DNA of 64,000 nt from Intestinibacter bartlettii (GTDB lineage Bacteria; Bacillota; Clostridia; Peptostreptococcales; Peptostreptococcaceae), in assembly GCF_018917435.1 (NCBI RefSeq), contig NZ_JAHLOQ010000009.1, forward strand, positions 1-64,000. The letters are read 5' to 3'. Positions 35,252 to 43,583 of this stretch are shown here, piece after piece. Made by a program: the position numbers and the translations under genes. Below the pieces are notes generated by a model, which ran no database searches, was not told the origin of the DNA, and saw nothing but the letters and a program-made list of their open reading frames with translations. Positions within the stretch are counted from its first letter, which is position 1. Each line of letters begins with the position of its first letter.

Positions 35252-37610
35252 TATATTAATATTTGATGGAGCAATGGGTACAATGCTTCAAGGAAAGGGA
35301 CTACAAGCAGGACAAAATCCTGAAGTGTTTGGATTTGAAAATCCAGATGTGCTAGTTGACATACATAAAGAATATTATGAAGCAGGTGCAAATGTTGCTA
35401 CTACAAATACTTTTGGGTGTAATGAATTAAAGTTACCACAAGGGTATGTGTTAGAGAATGTAATTGATTCGGCTGTAAAAGCCGCTAAAAAAGCTGCATC
35501 TTTAGTAGATAACGGAAATGAAAAATATGTAGCACTTGATATTGGTCCAATAGGTGAGATGTTAGAGCCTATGGGGACACTTAGCTTTGATAGAGCTTAT
35601 GAAATATTTAAAAGACAAATGGTACAAGGTGAGAAATCTGGAGCAGACATAATAGTAATAGAAACTATGATGGATTTATATGAAATAAAGGTCGCATTAC
35701 TTGCTGCAAAAGAGAATACTAACTTACCAGTTTTCTGTACAATGACTTTTGATGAAAATGGAAGAAGTTTTACAGGGTGTTTACCAGAAAGTATGGTAGT
35801 TACATTACAAGGTTTAGGTGCAGATGCTATAGGTGTAAATTGCTCATTAGGACCAGATTTATTATTACCAATAGTAGAAAAAATAGTTGAAAGAGCGACT
35901 GTACCAGTAATGGTTCAGGCTAATGCAGGATTACCATGTATCAAATGCGGTGAAACTGTATATGAGATGACAGCCAATCAATTTTTAACAGGGGCATCTA
36001 AGTTTGTAAAAATGGGTGCAAAAATTATAGGTGGATGTTGTGGTACAAATCCTGAATTTATAAAAGCATTAGCTCAAAATGTAAAAAGTATCGAAGTAGA
36101 ACCAGTAGAAAAAAATCTAGAATGTGTGGTTTGTTCTCCTTCAAAAATTCTTGAAATAACAGGACCAACAATAATGGGAGAAAGATTAAACCCAACAGGA
36201 AGAAAACCACTACAAGATGCATTAATAAGTGGAAATTTAGATTATGTAGTAAGTCTTGGACTTGATCAAGTTGAAGAGGGTGCTGAAATTTTAAACATGA
36301 ACGTAGGTCTTCCAGAGGTTGATGAAAAGGCGATGATGCCTAAAGTTATAAAGACGTTACAAGAGATAATAAACGTACCGATACAAATTGATTCGTCAAA
36401 TGTAGATGCATTAGAACAAGGTCTTAGATATTACAATGGAAGAACGATTGTGAACTCTGTAAATGGAAAAGAGGAGTCATTAAATTCAATTCTTCCAATT
36501 GTTAAAAAATATGGAGCAGGTTTAGTAGGATTAACATTAGATGAAGATGGAATTCCTAAAACTGCTGAAGGCAGATTTGAAATAGCTAAAAAGATTGTTG
36601 AAAGAGCAGAAAGTTACGGTATAAGAAGACAAGATATATTTATAGATTGTTTATCATTAACTGTATCAGCTCAACAAGAGGAAGCGATGGAAACGATAAA
36701 AGCTATAAGAATGGTAAAGGAGAATTTAGGATGCAAAACTATATTAGGTGTATCTAATATATCATTTGGAGTTCCTAACAGAAAAGCATTAAATTCGACT
36801 TTCTTAAATTTAGCTTTAGGGGCTGGGCTTGATTTGGCTATAATGAATACTGCTGAAGATGTTATGATGGAATCTATGTATGCTTATAGAGTAATAAATA
36901 ATATTGATAAAGGTTGTGAAAAATATATAGAAAAATATATGGATATGCCTAAATCAACTAACAATAGAAACTCAAGTAATGACTCTCAAGAAATGTCTTT
37001 AGATATTCTTGTTGAAAGAGGTCTAAAAGAAGAAACAAAAGAGCTAACATATAAATTACTAGAAGAACATGATGGACATTATATTTTAGATGAAATGCTA
37101 ATACCTGCGCTTGATAAAATTGGTGTAAAATATGACAAGGGAGAAATATTCCTTCCTCAAATGATACAAGCAGCAGAGACAATAAAAGTTGCATTAAATA
37201 TTATAAAAGATAAATTAAATACCAATACTGATAGCACAGGAAAAACAAAAGGTAAAATAATTATCGCTACAGTAAAAGGTGATATTCATGATATTGGTAA
37301 AAATATTGTAAAAATAATGCTAGAAAATTATGGATATGAAGTTATAGATTTAGGGAAGGATGTTCCAATAGAAACAGTAGTGCAAACTGCTAAAGAACAA
37401 AATATTAAGTTAATTGGTCTAAGTGCTCTAATGACAACAACTGTGCAGAATATGAAAGATACAATACAGGCTATAAGAGAGTCTGGAATTGATGCAAAAA
37501 TTATAGTTGGAGGCGCAGTTTTAACTGAAGAATACGCTAAAAAAATAGATGCAGACTACTATGCAAAAGATGCAAAACGCTCTGTTGAGATAGCAAAACT
37601 CACTTTTTAA
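35223..37610 (+). CDS. metH: Cobalamin-dependent methionine synthase without activation domain
   Basis: Transfers a methyl group from methyltetrahydrofolate via cobalamin to homocysteine. The 795-residue chain has an N-terminal homocysteine domain (~1-290, ending in the zinc-binding GGCCGTNPEF), a pterin-binding domain (~310-565), and a cobalamin domain with DIHDIGKN (His ~689). E. coli MetH is ~1227 residues; the missing C-terminal reactivation domain is the separate protein encoded just upstream. The start is uncertain: GTG 35223 gives an opening typical of the family, with AAAGG nine bases upstream, whereas ATG 35217 is very close to that site. It overlaps the upstream gene by 29 bases. 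Confidence 0.93.
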   Translation: MEVRQYIQDNILIFDGAMGTMLQGKGLQAGQNPEVFGFENPDVLVDIHKEYYEAGANVATTNTFGCNELKLPQGYVLENVIDSAVKAAKKAASLVDNGNEKYVALDIGPIGEMLEPMGTLSFDRAYEIFKRQMVQGEKSGADIIVIETMMDLYEIKVALLAAKENTNLPVFCTMTFDENGRSFTGCLPESMVVTLQGLGADAIGVNCSLGPDLLLPIVEKIVERATVPVMVQANAGLPCIKCGETVYEMTANQFLTGASKFVKMGAKIIGGCCGTNPEFIKALAQNVKSIEVEPVEKNLECVVCSPSKILEITGPTIMGERLNPTGRKPLQDALISGNLDYVVSLGLDQVEEGAEILNMNVGLPEVDEKAMMPKVIKTLQEIINVPIQIDSSNVDALEQGLRYYNGRTIVNSVNGKEESLNSILPIVKKYGAGLVGLTLDEDGIPKTAEGRFEIAKKIVERAESYGIRRQDIFIDCLSLTVSAQQEEAMETIKAIRMVKENLGCKTILGVSNISFGVPNRKALNSTFLNLALGAGLDLAIMNTAEDVMMESMYAYRVINNIDKGCEKYIEKYMDMPKSTNNRNSSNDSQEMSLDILVERGLKEETKELTYKLLEEHDGHYILDEMLIPALDKIGVKYDKGEIFLPQMIQAAETIKVALNIIKDKLNTNTDSTGKTKGKIIIATVKGDIHDIGKNIVKIMLENYGYEVIDLGKDVPIETVVQTAKEQNIKLIGLSALMTTTVQNMKDTIQAIRESGIDAKIIVGGAVLTEEYAKKIDADYYAKDAKRSVEIAKLTF

Positions 37611-37658
37611 AAAATAATGTGGAAATCAAGTATAAAAGTGTGTTAAAATATAAAAGAT

Positions 37659-37694
37659 ATTTAAGGGGAATAAATTTATTTTTTCCCCTTAAAT
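37659..37694 (+). terminator. Hairpin after metH
   Basis: ATTTAAGGGGAA (37659-37670) pairs with TTCCCCTTAAAT (37683-37694). It has no T run, so it may be a weak terminator or an mRNA 3' stabiliser. Confidence 0.5.
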
Positions 37695-37796
37695 AATGTA
37701 GCAAAATATGCTACTATATTGAATATAGGTCATTAATTTAGAAATTTATATAAATTTTAATTAATGATGTTAAATTAAAAAATTTCTCGTCAACAC

Positions 37797-37829
37797 AAAA
37801 AGAGGCTATGTAATAGCCTCTTTTTGTTT
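37797..37829. terminator. Bidirectional terminator between metH and the chromate-type transporter
   Basis: AAAAAGAGGCTAT (37797-37809) pairs with ATAGCCTCTTTTT (37813-37825). T runs exist on both strands, serving metH and the minus-strand transporter gene. Confidence 0.9.
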
Positions 37830-37838
37830 TGCAAAAAA

Positions 37839-38405
37839 TTAAAATGATAATAAAATACCTACTATTGCAGATAAAGCAATATATATAACTGGGTGTTTAT
37901 TTGTATATTTTATTAAAACAAATAGGATAAGTGCAAAAATAATCGATTTAAAATTAAATAAATCTATAAGTTTTGAACTGATATTATATTTCTCAAAATA
38001 AAACATAGTTATTTCTACTACACCCCAGCCAGCTCCAACGATTAAACCTGTAGAAGTTGGTCTAATTGTGTGAAAAACTGCTTCTACATATGGGTTTTGT
38101 TTAAATTTCTTTAAAAATTTAGAAATAATAATTATTATAAATATAGCCGGACAAACTAAACCTAAAGTGGCAACTATTCCTCCTGGTATTCCTGCAGTTG
38201 AAAATCCAACATAAGTAGACATATTTACGCCTAAAGGACCAGGTGTTGATTCAGAAACAGCTATCATATTAGTTAAATCACTTTTTGAAAACCATCCTGT
38301 ACTTTCACTTATATTATATAAAAATGGCATTGTAGCAAGACCGCCACCAACAGCAAAAAGTCCTGTTTTAAAAAACTCATAAAATAATCTAAAAAGTATT
38401 AACAT
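37839..38405 (-). CDS. chrA: Chromate-type transporter, second half-protein
   Basis: A 188-residue membrane protein of the CHR family, short-chain type, with about five to six helices. The family motif appears as FFKTGLFAVGGGLATMPFL (about 10-28) followed by ESTPGPLGVNM. Short-chain CHR proteins are made as pairs with opposite topology, and the partner gene lies directly upstream with a 7-base overlap. Family members export chromate or transport sulfate-like anions; many clostridial copies have no tested substrate. GGGGAGG is nine bases before the start, inside the partner gene. Confidence 0.87.
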   Translation of the reverse strand: MLILFRLFYEFFKTGLFAVGGGLATMPFLYNISESTGWFSKSDLTNMIAVSESTPGPLGVNMSTYVGFSTAGIPGGIVATLGLVCPAIFIIIIISKFLKKFKQNPYVEAVFHTIRPTSTGLIVGAGWGVVEITMFYFEKYNISSKLIDLFNFKSIIFALILFVLIKYTNKHPVIYIALSAIVGILLSF

Positions 38406-38947
38406 TCTCCTTTACCTCCCCTAAATTTATAAATTAGGGCTCCTATAACCCCTGAGATAAGAATATAAATAATAGGAGATAAGTTTGTAACTATTGATAG
38501 AATTGAAACTGCTATAAATATCGCTAAAGTTAATTTATCAACTACTGATTTTTTAGCAAGTTTTATTATTGCATTTAAAATTAAAACACAAACACAAACT
38601 CTTACACCATTGAATGCATGAATTACTATTGGTAAATCTGCAAAATTAGTAAGAAATGCAGCAATTAATGTAATTATTATTACTGATGGAGTTATAACTC
38701 CTAAAGTTGCAATAATTCCACCTATAACGCCAGCTATTTTATATCCAATAAATGTAGCAACGTTTACTGCTATAACACCAGGTGTACATTGACCTATTGC
38801 ATAATAATCCATTAATTCCTCTTCTGTTGCCCATTTTTTGTTTTCAGAAACTTCTCTTTGTAAAATTGGCAACATGGCATATCCTCCACCAAATGTTAAC
38901 CCGCCGATCCTTGCAAAGGTTAAAAATAAGTCGAGTAAAATATTCAT
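38399..38947 (-). CDS. chrA: Chromate-type transporter, first half-protein
   Basis: A 182-residue short-chain CHR membrane protein. It shows the motif FARIGGLTFGGGYAMLPIL (about 10-28), the QCTPGVIAVNVATFIGY segment and several later helices. It is the first gene of the two-gene unit. GGGGA precedes the ATG. It diverges from a LysR-type regulator gene across ~180 bases that hold a dyad, the usual arrangement for a regulator of its neighbour. Confidence 0.87.
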   Translation of the reverse strand: MNILLDLFLTFARIGGLTFGGGYAMLPILQREVSENKKWATEEELMDYYAIGQCTPGVIAVNVATFIGYKIAGVIGGIIATLGVITPSVIIITLIAAFLTNFADLPIVIHAFNGVRVCVCVLILNAIIKLAKKSVVDKLTLAIFIAVSILSIVTNLSPIIYILISGVIGALIYKFRGGKGEC

Positions 38948-39026
38948 ATCTAAAATCCCCTTCCTAAAGTTTATATGAAAATTTTAGCATAGTTCTATAT
39001 ATATTAAAAATATATAATAAATATAG

Positions 39027-39046
39027 ATACTATATTTATTTAGTAT
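39027..39046. promoter_or_regulatory. Dyad in the chr-lysR divergent region (candidate LysR operator)
   Basis: ATACTA (39027-39032) and TAGTAT (39041-39046) form a dyad with an 8-base AT-rich centre. It lies midway between the divergent genes, where a LysR-type regulator normally binds. Confidence 0.4.
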
Positions 39047-39128
39047 AGTTATTAAAAAGTTAACTTTATTTAGTTTTTGCAAGGTATGTGAAAATATACT
39101 TGTTCAGAACATGATATGGGGGATGGAT

Positions 39129-40007
39129 ATGGATATAAAACAACTTATAAATTTTATAACTATAGTAGAAGAAGGTAATATTACGAAAGCTGCTCAAAAA
39201 TTACATATGTCTCAACCGCCTTTGAGCAATCAGTTAAAAGCTTTGGAGGAAGAGTTAGGAGTTAAACTTGTTGAACGAGGAAGTAGAAAAATTAAACTTA
39301 CTGACGTAGGGAACTTATTATATAAAAGAGGAAAAGATATTGTAAATGTATTTGAATCAACTTTAAATGAAGTTGAAGATTTCAAAAGTGGTATAGAGGG
39401 TATTTTAAAAATAGGTGCTGTATCAACATGCAATCAATTTATTCCAGATGAACTTATATCTCCATATGCTGAACAATACCCAAAGATGAGATTTGAGTTG
39501 TATGAAGGGAATACATATGAAGTTATCGATATGATTGAAAGAGGAATGGTTGATATCGGTGTAGTTAGAACACCTTTTAATGGACAAAATTTATGTTGTA
39601 TGAATTTGAGAACAGAGCCAATGGTTGCAGTTATAAATAAAAATAGTGATAAATTCGGTTTCGGATTAAAACAAAAAATATCATTACAAGAATTAGATAA
39701 TAAACAAATTACAATATATAGACGATATGAAAAATTAATAATGGAAGTACTACAAAATAATAATATAAAATCGAATATTTATTGTTTGAATGATGATTCA
39801 AGAACTACAATAGCTTGGGCACAAGCAGGACTAGCTATAGGAATAGTACCTAAATCTATTATTAATAATTTAAATAGTAATGTAGAAATTTATGAAATTG
39901 AAGAAGATGAATTAAAAACAGATATATGTGTTGTTTGGATGGAAAACAAATATTTATCTAAAGGTGCTAGACATTTATTAGATATGATAAGTAGAAAACA
40001 ATTTTAA
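39129..40007 (+). CDS. LysR-family transcriptional regulator
   Basis: A 292-residue regulator with a winged helix-turn-helix at residues ~1-60 (ITKAAQKLHMSQPPLSNQLKAL) and a LysR substrate-binding domain from ~88. The start at 39129 gives the typical MDIKQL opening six bases after GGGGG (39118-39122); ATGs at 39111 and 39123 precede or overlap this site. Its divergent position suggests that it controls the chromate-type transporter pair and itself. The inducer is unknown. Confidence 0.9.
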   Translation: MDIKQLINFITIVEEGNITKAAQKLHMSQPPLSNQLKALEEELGVKLVERGSRKIKLTDVGNLLYKRGKDIVNVFESTLNEVEDFKSGIEGILKIGAVSTCNQFIPDELISPYAEQYPKMRFELYEGNTYEVIDMIERGMVDIGVVRTPFNGQNLCCMNLRTEPMVAVINKNSDKFGFGLKQKISLQELDNKQITIYRRYEKLIMEVLQNNNIKSNIYCLNDDSRTTIAWAQAGLAIGIVPKSIINNLNSNVEIYEIEEDELKTDICVVWMENKYLSKGARHLLDMISRKQF

Positions 40008-40025
40008 AGTTATATGTTATATAAA

Positions 40026-40066
40026 AAAGCTATAGAAATTACTATTTTAAGTATCTCTATAGCTTT
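40026..40066. terminator. Terminator between lysR and the aminopeptidase gene
   Basis: AAAGCTATAGA (40026-40036) pairs with TCTATAGCTTT (40056-40066). The A run before it gives a T run on the minus strand. It lies between convergent genes. Confidence 0.65.
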
Positions 40067-40116
40067 AAGTGTTTTAAATAAATTTAATATCCAAAATCAT
40101 TAGCACTTAAAAAATA

Positions 40117-41343
40117 TTAGAATGCCCAATTTCCATCTTTGAATATTTGAATTTCTTCACCATCGTGAGTTATACCTACGATATCTAAATCAGAAGAACC
40201 AACCATAAAGTCTACATGAGTAAGACTGTCATTGATTCCATATTTATCAAAGTCTTCTGCAGCAATATCATTGCCGTTTTCTATACAAGAAGAATAAGCA
40301 GAGCCTATTGCAAAATGACAAGATGCATTTTCATCATATAAAGTGTTATAGAATACAGTATTAGTATCAGAAATTGGAGAAGAGTAAGGAACTAAAGCTA
40401 TTTCCCCTAAGTAGTGAGAACCTTCATCTGTTTCTATTAAGTGTCTTAGAGTTTCTTCACCTTCTTTAGCAGAAAAATCTACTATTCTACCTTTTTCAAA
40501 TTTTAATACAAAGTCGTTTATTACATTTCCACCATAAACAAGTGGTTTTGTACTTGCAAGTGTTCCATTTACACCATATTTGTGAGGTAAACAGAATATT
40601 TCTTCTGTTGGCATATTAGGATTAAATTCAATTCCGTTTACATCCCTTTCGCTTCCACTTTCCCAAATATGACCTTCTGGCATTTCGACAACTAGGTCAG
40701 TTATTTTTGATTTATATTTTAAAGTTTTGAATTTCTTACTATTTAAGAAATCAGTTTTTTCTTTTAGGTTTTCATTATGTTCTTTCCAAGCTTGAATTGG
40801 GTCATCAGTAACTCTAGAACATTTGAATATTAAGTCCCATAATTTATCCATTGCTTCTTGTTCAGAAACATCAGGGAATATTTTAGTTGCCCAAGCAACA
40901 GTAGGAATAGAAACTATACTCCATCTACATTTATTAGTTAACGTATATCCGCGCCATTCTTTTAGTGCTTGACCTGATACTTTTTGATATGCTGCAATTC
41001 TTTTTGGATCTACATCTTTTAATAAATCAGGATCTTGAGCATATATAGTTAAAAATGCCCCACCTTCTTTTGCTATATCAAGATATTGATCAGAAATCCA
41101 TCTAGGAAATTCATCAAAGGCTTCATCAGGTGCATTTAAATATTTAATTAGGCTGCATTTTTCATCAGACCATTCAACATGAACATTTTTAGCACCAGCT
41201 TTGTATGCCTCTTCTACAACACATCTTACATACTCAGCACATTCGATAGGCGTTCTAACAAGTAGAGTTTGGCCAGGTTGTATATTTACTCCAGTTTTAA
41301 CTGCTAATTCTGCATATTTTTGTAATTTTGAATTAAAATCCAT
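40117..41343 (-). CDS. M29-family aminopeptidase (AmpS type)
   Basis: A 408-residue thermophilic-type metallo-aminopeptidase with N-terminal LQKYAELAVKTGVNIQPGQ and the catalytic C-terminal half. The metal-binding region includes GHIWESGSERDVNG, the EIALVP Glu, the NASCHFAIGSAY segment and a final THVDFMVGSSDLDI. It removes N-terminal residues from peptides in the cytoplasm. The start at 41343 follows AAAGGAG by seven bases; the frame is open upstream to 41412 without a ribosome binding site. Length fits the family. It is monocistronic. Confidence 0.92.
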   Translation of the reverse strand: MDFNSKLQKYAELAVKTGVNIQPGQTLLVRTPIECAEYVRCVVEEAYKAGAKNVHVEWSDEKCSLIKYLNAPDEAFDEFPRWISDQYLDIAKEGGAFLTIYAQDPDLLKDVDPKRIAAYQKVSGQALKEWRGYTLTNKCRWSIVSIPTVAWATKIFPDVSEQEAMDKLWDLIFKCSRVTDDPIQAWKEHNENLKEKTDFLNSKKFKTLKYKSKITDLVVEMPEGHIWESGSERDVNGIEFNPNMPTEEIFCLPHKYGVNGTLASTKPLVYGGNVINDFVLKFEKGRIVDFSAKEGEETLRHLIETDEGSHYLGEIALVPYSSPISDTNTVFYNTLYDENASCHFAIGSAYSSCIENGNDIAAEDFDKYGINDSLTHVDFMVGSSDLDIVGITHDGEEIQIFKDGNWAF

Positions 41344-41648
41344 ATGAAAACTCCTTTCGGTATTATGTATTTTTAAGTTTATAGTATTAAATATAATTCT
41401 ATAAATAATCACTCCTAAATTATACCATTGTATTTATACAAAATAATGGTTTTCTTGTTAGTTATTATTATATTTAATAAAAAATATATACAAAAACACC
41501 AAATATGGAATTAAAAATATTTAGGGAATTTTAATAGTTTTCAGTCTTTAATTTGTGTATTAAAAAGCATATAATATTAACATATGATTTAATTAGGATT
41601 TCATATTATATATTGAATAATATAATAGGTTTAAACAGGAGGTAATGG
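41344..41648. other. Divergent intergenic region
   Basis: About 305 bases, AT-rich, between the aminopeptidase and the nitroreductase-like gene. I see no hairpin, repeat or well-spaced promoter pair that stands out. Confidence 0.4.
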
Positions 41649-42449
41649 ATGGAGTTATATGATGCTATTTTCTATAGAAAATCTATAGAATTTTATTCAA
41701 CAAAGCCAATAACAGAATCTTTAATGAAAGAAGTAAAAAAATTATGTAGCAATATAACTTATCTAAATTCAAATTTAAATATAAAAGCTCATGTAATAGA
41801 TAGAGGACATTTGATTAATTTTTCAACACAAAATAAAATTCAAATAAAATCACCTCATTATATATTAATAACTAGTAACAGCGGGGAAGATTATCTTGAG
41901 AATATAGGATATGCACTACAAGAAGTTACTTTAGAAATGGCTTGTCTAGGTTTAGGAACAACATGGCAAAAATGTATGTTAAACAGGGATGAAGTAGAAG
42001 AATTTGTTAATTTAGATAAGACAAAAGATAAAGATGAATCAGAAATAGAATACCCTCAAGCTATAATAGCATTTGGATATCCACAAGAAGGAGAGGCTTT
42101 ATTTAGATCATCTTCAGCAATACATGATAGGCATAAAATGAAACATATATGTAAAACATATGATGAGAAATGGCTACATGCTTTAGAGGCTTTAAGGGTT
42201 GCACCATCAATCAATAACTGTCAACCATGGACACTTGAAGAAAGAGAAAATGGATTTGACGTATTCGAAAATGAACATAAGAGAAGATCGGAATTAGACA
42301 AATATAGTAAAATTAGTATGGGTGTTGCATTAAAACATTTTGAGATTGGTTGCAGATACGATAACATAGATATAGAATATAAAAAATATGATGTACAAAA
42401 TAAAAGAAAAAAAGCGTATTTTATAAGCATTATAGAAAAGAATATATAG
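41649..42449 (+). CDS. Nitroreductase-like flavoprotein
   Basis: A 266-residue protein of the nitroreductase fold, probably FMN-binding. It opens with ELYDAIFYRKSIEFYSTKPIT, the family's RRSxRxF-type N-terminus in altered form (Arg replaced in part). ALQEVTLEMACLGLGTTW and ALRVAPSINNCQPWTLE are typical of the TM-nitroreductase group that may act in tandem-domain form. The physiological substrate is unknown. AGGAGG is five bases before the ATG; a nearby ATG four bases upstream is out of frame. No operon partners are evident. Confidence 0.8.
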   Translation: MELYDAIFYRKSIEFYSTKPITESLMKEVKKLCSNITYLNSNLNIKAHVIDRGHLINFSTQNKIQIKSPHYILITSNSGEDYLENIGYALQEVTLEMACLGLGTTWQKCMLNRDEVEEFVNLDKTKDKDESEIEYPQAIIAFGYPQEGEALFRSSSAIHDRHKMKHICKTYDEKWLHALEALRVAPSINNCQPWTLEERENGFDVFENEHKRRSELDKYSKISMGVALKHFEIGCRYDNIDIEYKKYDVQNKRKKAYFISIIEKNI

Positions 42450-42491
42450 ATTTGTTTAAAATTTATTAATAAAATCATACCTAAACAAAGG

Positions 42492-42520
42492 TTGACATAA
42501 AAGTAAATAAGTGTAATAAT
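42492..42520 (+). promoter_or_regulatory. Sigma-A promoter of the pyr operon
   Basis: TTGACA, 17 bp, AATAAT. A start near 42528 lies just before the first PyrR-type motif, so both attenuators are in the leader. Confidence 0.6.
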
Positions 42521-42550
42521 CTATATAAGCTATGCAAAATAAAACTTTAA

Positions 42551-42690
42551 ATTATTCCAGAGAGAATATAAAGTAATTTAATAAAATATCGTATTTAGGA
42601 ATGCAAATAGCCAACAAGGGCTAAGTGTATCCTTAAACACATATAATTGAGATTATTTATACCTCTGGTTGATTACTAGAGGTTTTTTTA
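42551..42690 (+). promoter_or_regulatory. PyrR-type attenuator 1
   Basis: The motif ATTCCAGAGAGAAT (42554-42567) is a near match to the PyrR-binding loop AxTCCAGAGAGGxT. A stepped hairpin (AGGA, TGCA and TAGCC pairing with GGCTA, TGTA and TCCT) follows. Then comes a terminator: ACCTCT (42661-42666) with AGAGGT (42678-42683) and T7. CCAGAG (42557-42562) is the exact complement of CTCTGG (42663-42668), giving the expected antiterminator pairing. Confidence 0.75.
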
Positions 42691-42720
42691 TATATAAAAT
42701 AAAACATAATAAAGTCTTTT

Positions 42721-42821
42721 AAAATAGTCCAGAGAGGCTGATAAAGATACTTCATAGTTAACACGTTAGTTATTTATGTATACAAAGTCCTTATACCTCT
42801 ATGGTGTAAGGGCTTTTTTTA
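42721..42821 (+). promoter_or_regulatory. PyrR-type attenuator 2
   Basis: AGTCCAGAGAGGCT (42726-42739) matches the PyrR-binding consensus exactly. The terminator is AAGTCCTTATACC (42785-42797) pairing with GGTGTAAGGGCTT (42803-42815), then T7. AGAGG within the motif can pair with CCTCT at 42796-42800 as the antiterminator. UMP-bound PyrR should favour termination before pyrF. Confidence 0.9.
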
Positions 42822-42854
42822 AAAGTAAGGCTTTATTAAGAAGGAGAGTATAAA

Positions 42855-43571
42855 ATGATAAATGGGAAAGAAAAGTTAATAGTAGCTATTGACACAGACG
42901 ACTTTGATAAAGCTAAAGATTTAATTGATCAACTAGAAGATAGCGTAGACATATTTAAAGTAGGATTAGAACAATATGTTGCTACAAAGGGGAGAACAGT
43001 GGAATATCTAAAAGAAAAAGGTAAAAAAATATTCCTTGATCTTAAGTTCCATGACATACCAAATACTATGAAAAGTGCAGTAAAAGCTGCGATAAAAGAT
43101 AATGTTTGGATGATGACAATACACGTTTCAGACTTTGAAGGAATGAGACAATGTGCTGAAATAGCAAAACAAGAGGCAGAAAGATTAAACATTGAAAAAC
43201 CAATAATAGTTGGAGTTACTGTTTTAACTTCATTAAGTAATGAAGATTTACAAGATATTGGTTGCAATATGACAACTGAAGAATTAGCTATAAAAAGAGC
43301 AAAATTAGCTAAGGAATCAGGAATAGATGGAGTTGTATGTTCAGCTAAAGAAGTAGATAAAATAGTTGAAGCTTGTGGTAAAGATTTTGTAACTGTATGC
43401 CCAGGAATAAGACCTAAATCAGCAGCAGTAGGAGATCAAAAAAGAGTGGTTACTCCAGCTCAAGCAATCCAAAATGGAGCGCATTACATGGTAGTTGGAA
43501 GACCAATAACACAAGCTGAAAATCCAAAACAATCAGCTATAGAAATAGTTAAAGAGATTGAGAATGCATAG
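42855..43571 (+). CDS. pyrF: Orotidine 5'-phosphate decarboxylase
   Basis: A 238-residue enzyme for the last step of UMP synthesis. The catalytic Lys-Asp array is in FLDLKFHDIPNT (D62, K64, D67), the short bacterial subgroup. A phosphate-binding loop near the C-terminus reads VVGRPIT. GAAGGAGAG precedes the ATG. It is the first gene of pyrF-carA-carB behind two PyrR-type attenuators. No pyrB, pyrC, pyrD or pyrE is in the window. Confidence 0.96.
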   Translation: MINGKEKLIVAIDTDDFDKAKDLIDQLEDSVDIFKVGLEQYVATKGRTVEYLKEKGKKIFLDLKFHDIPNTMKSAVKAAIKDNVWMMTIHVSDFEGMRQCAEIAKQEAERLNIEKPIIVGVTVLTSLSNEDLQDIGCNMTTEELAIKRAKLAKESGIDGVVCSAKEVDKIVEACGKDFVTVCPGIRPKSAAVGDQKRVVTPAQAIQNGAHYMVVGRPITQAENPKQSAIEIVKEIENA

Positions 43572-43583
43572 GAGGGAAGTTAT

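Noticed and set aside
36958-37194. Minus-strand frame inside metH
   Set aside because: Antisense shadow of the conserved MetH coding sequence.
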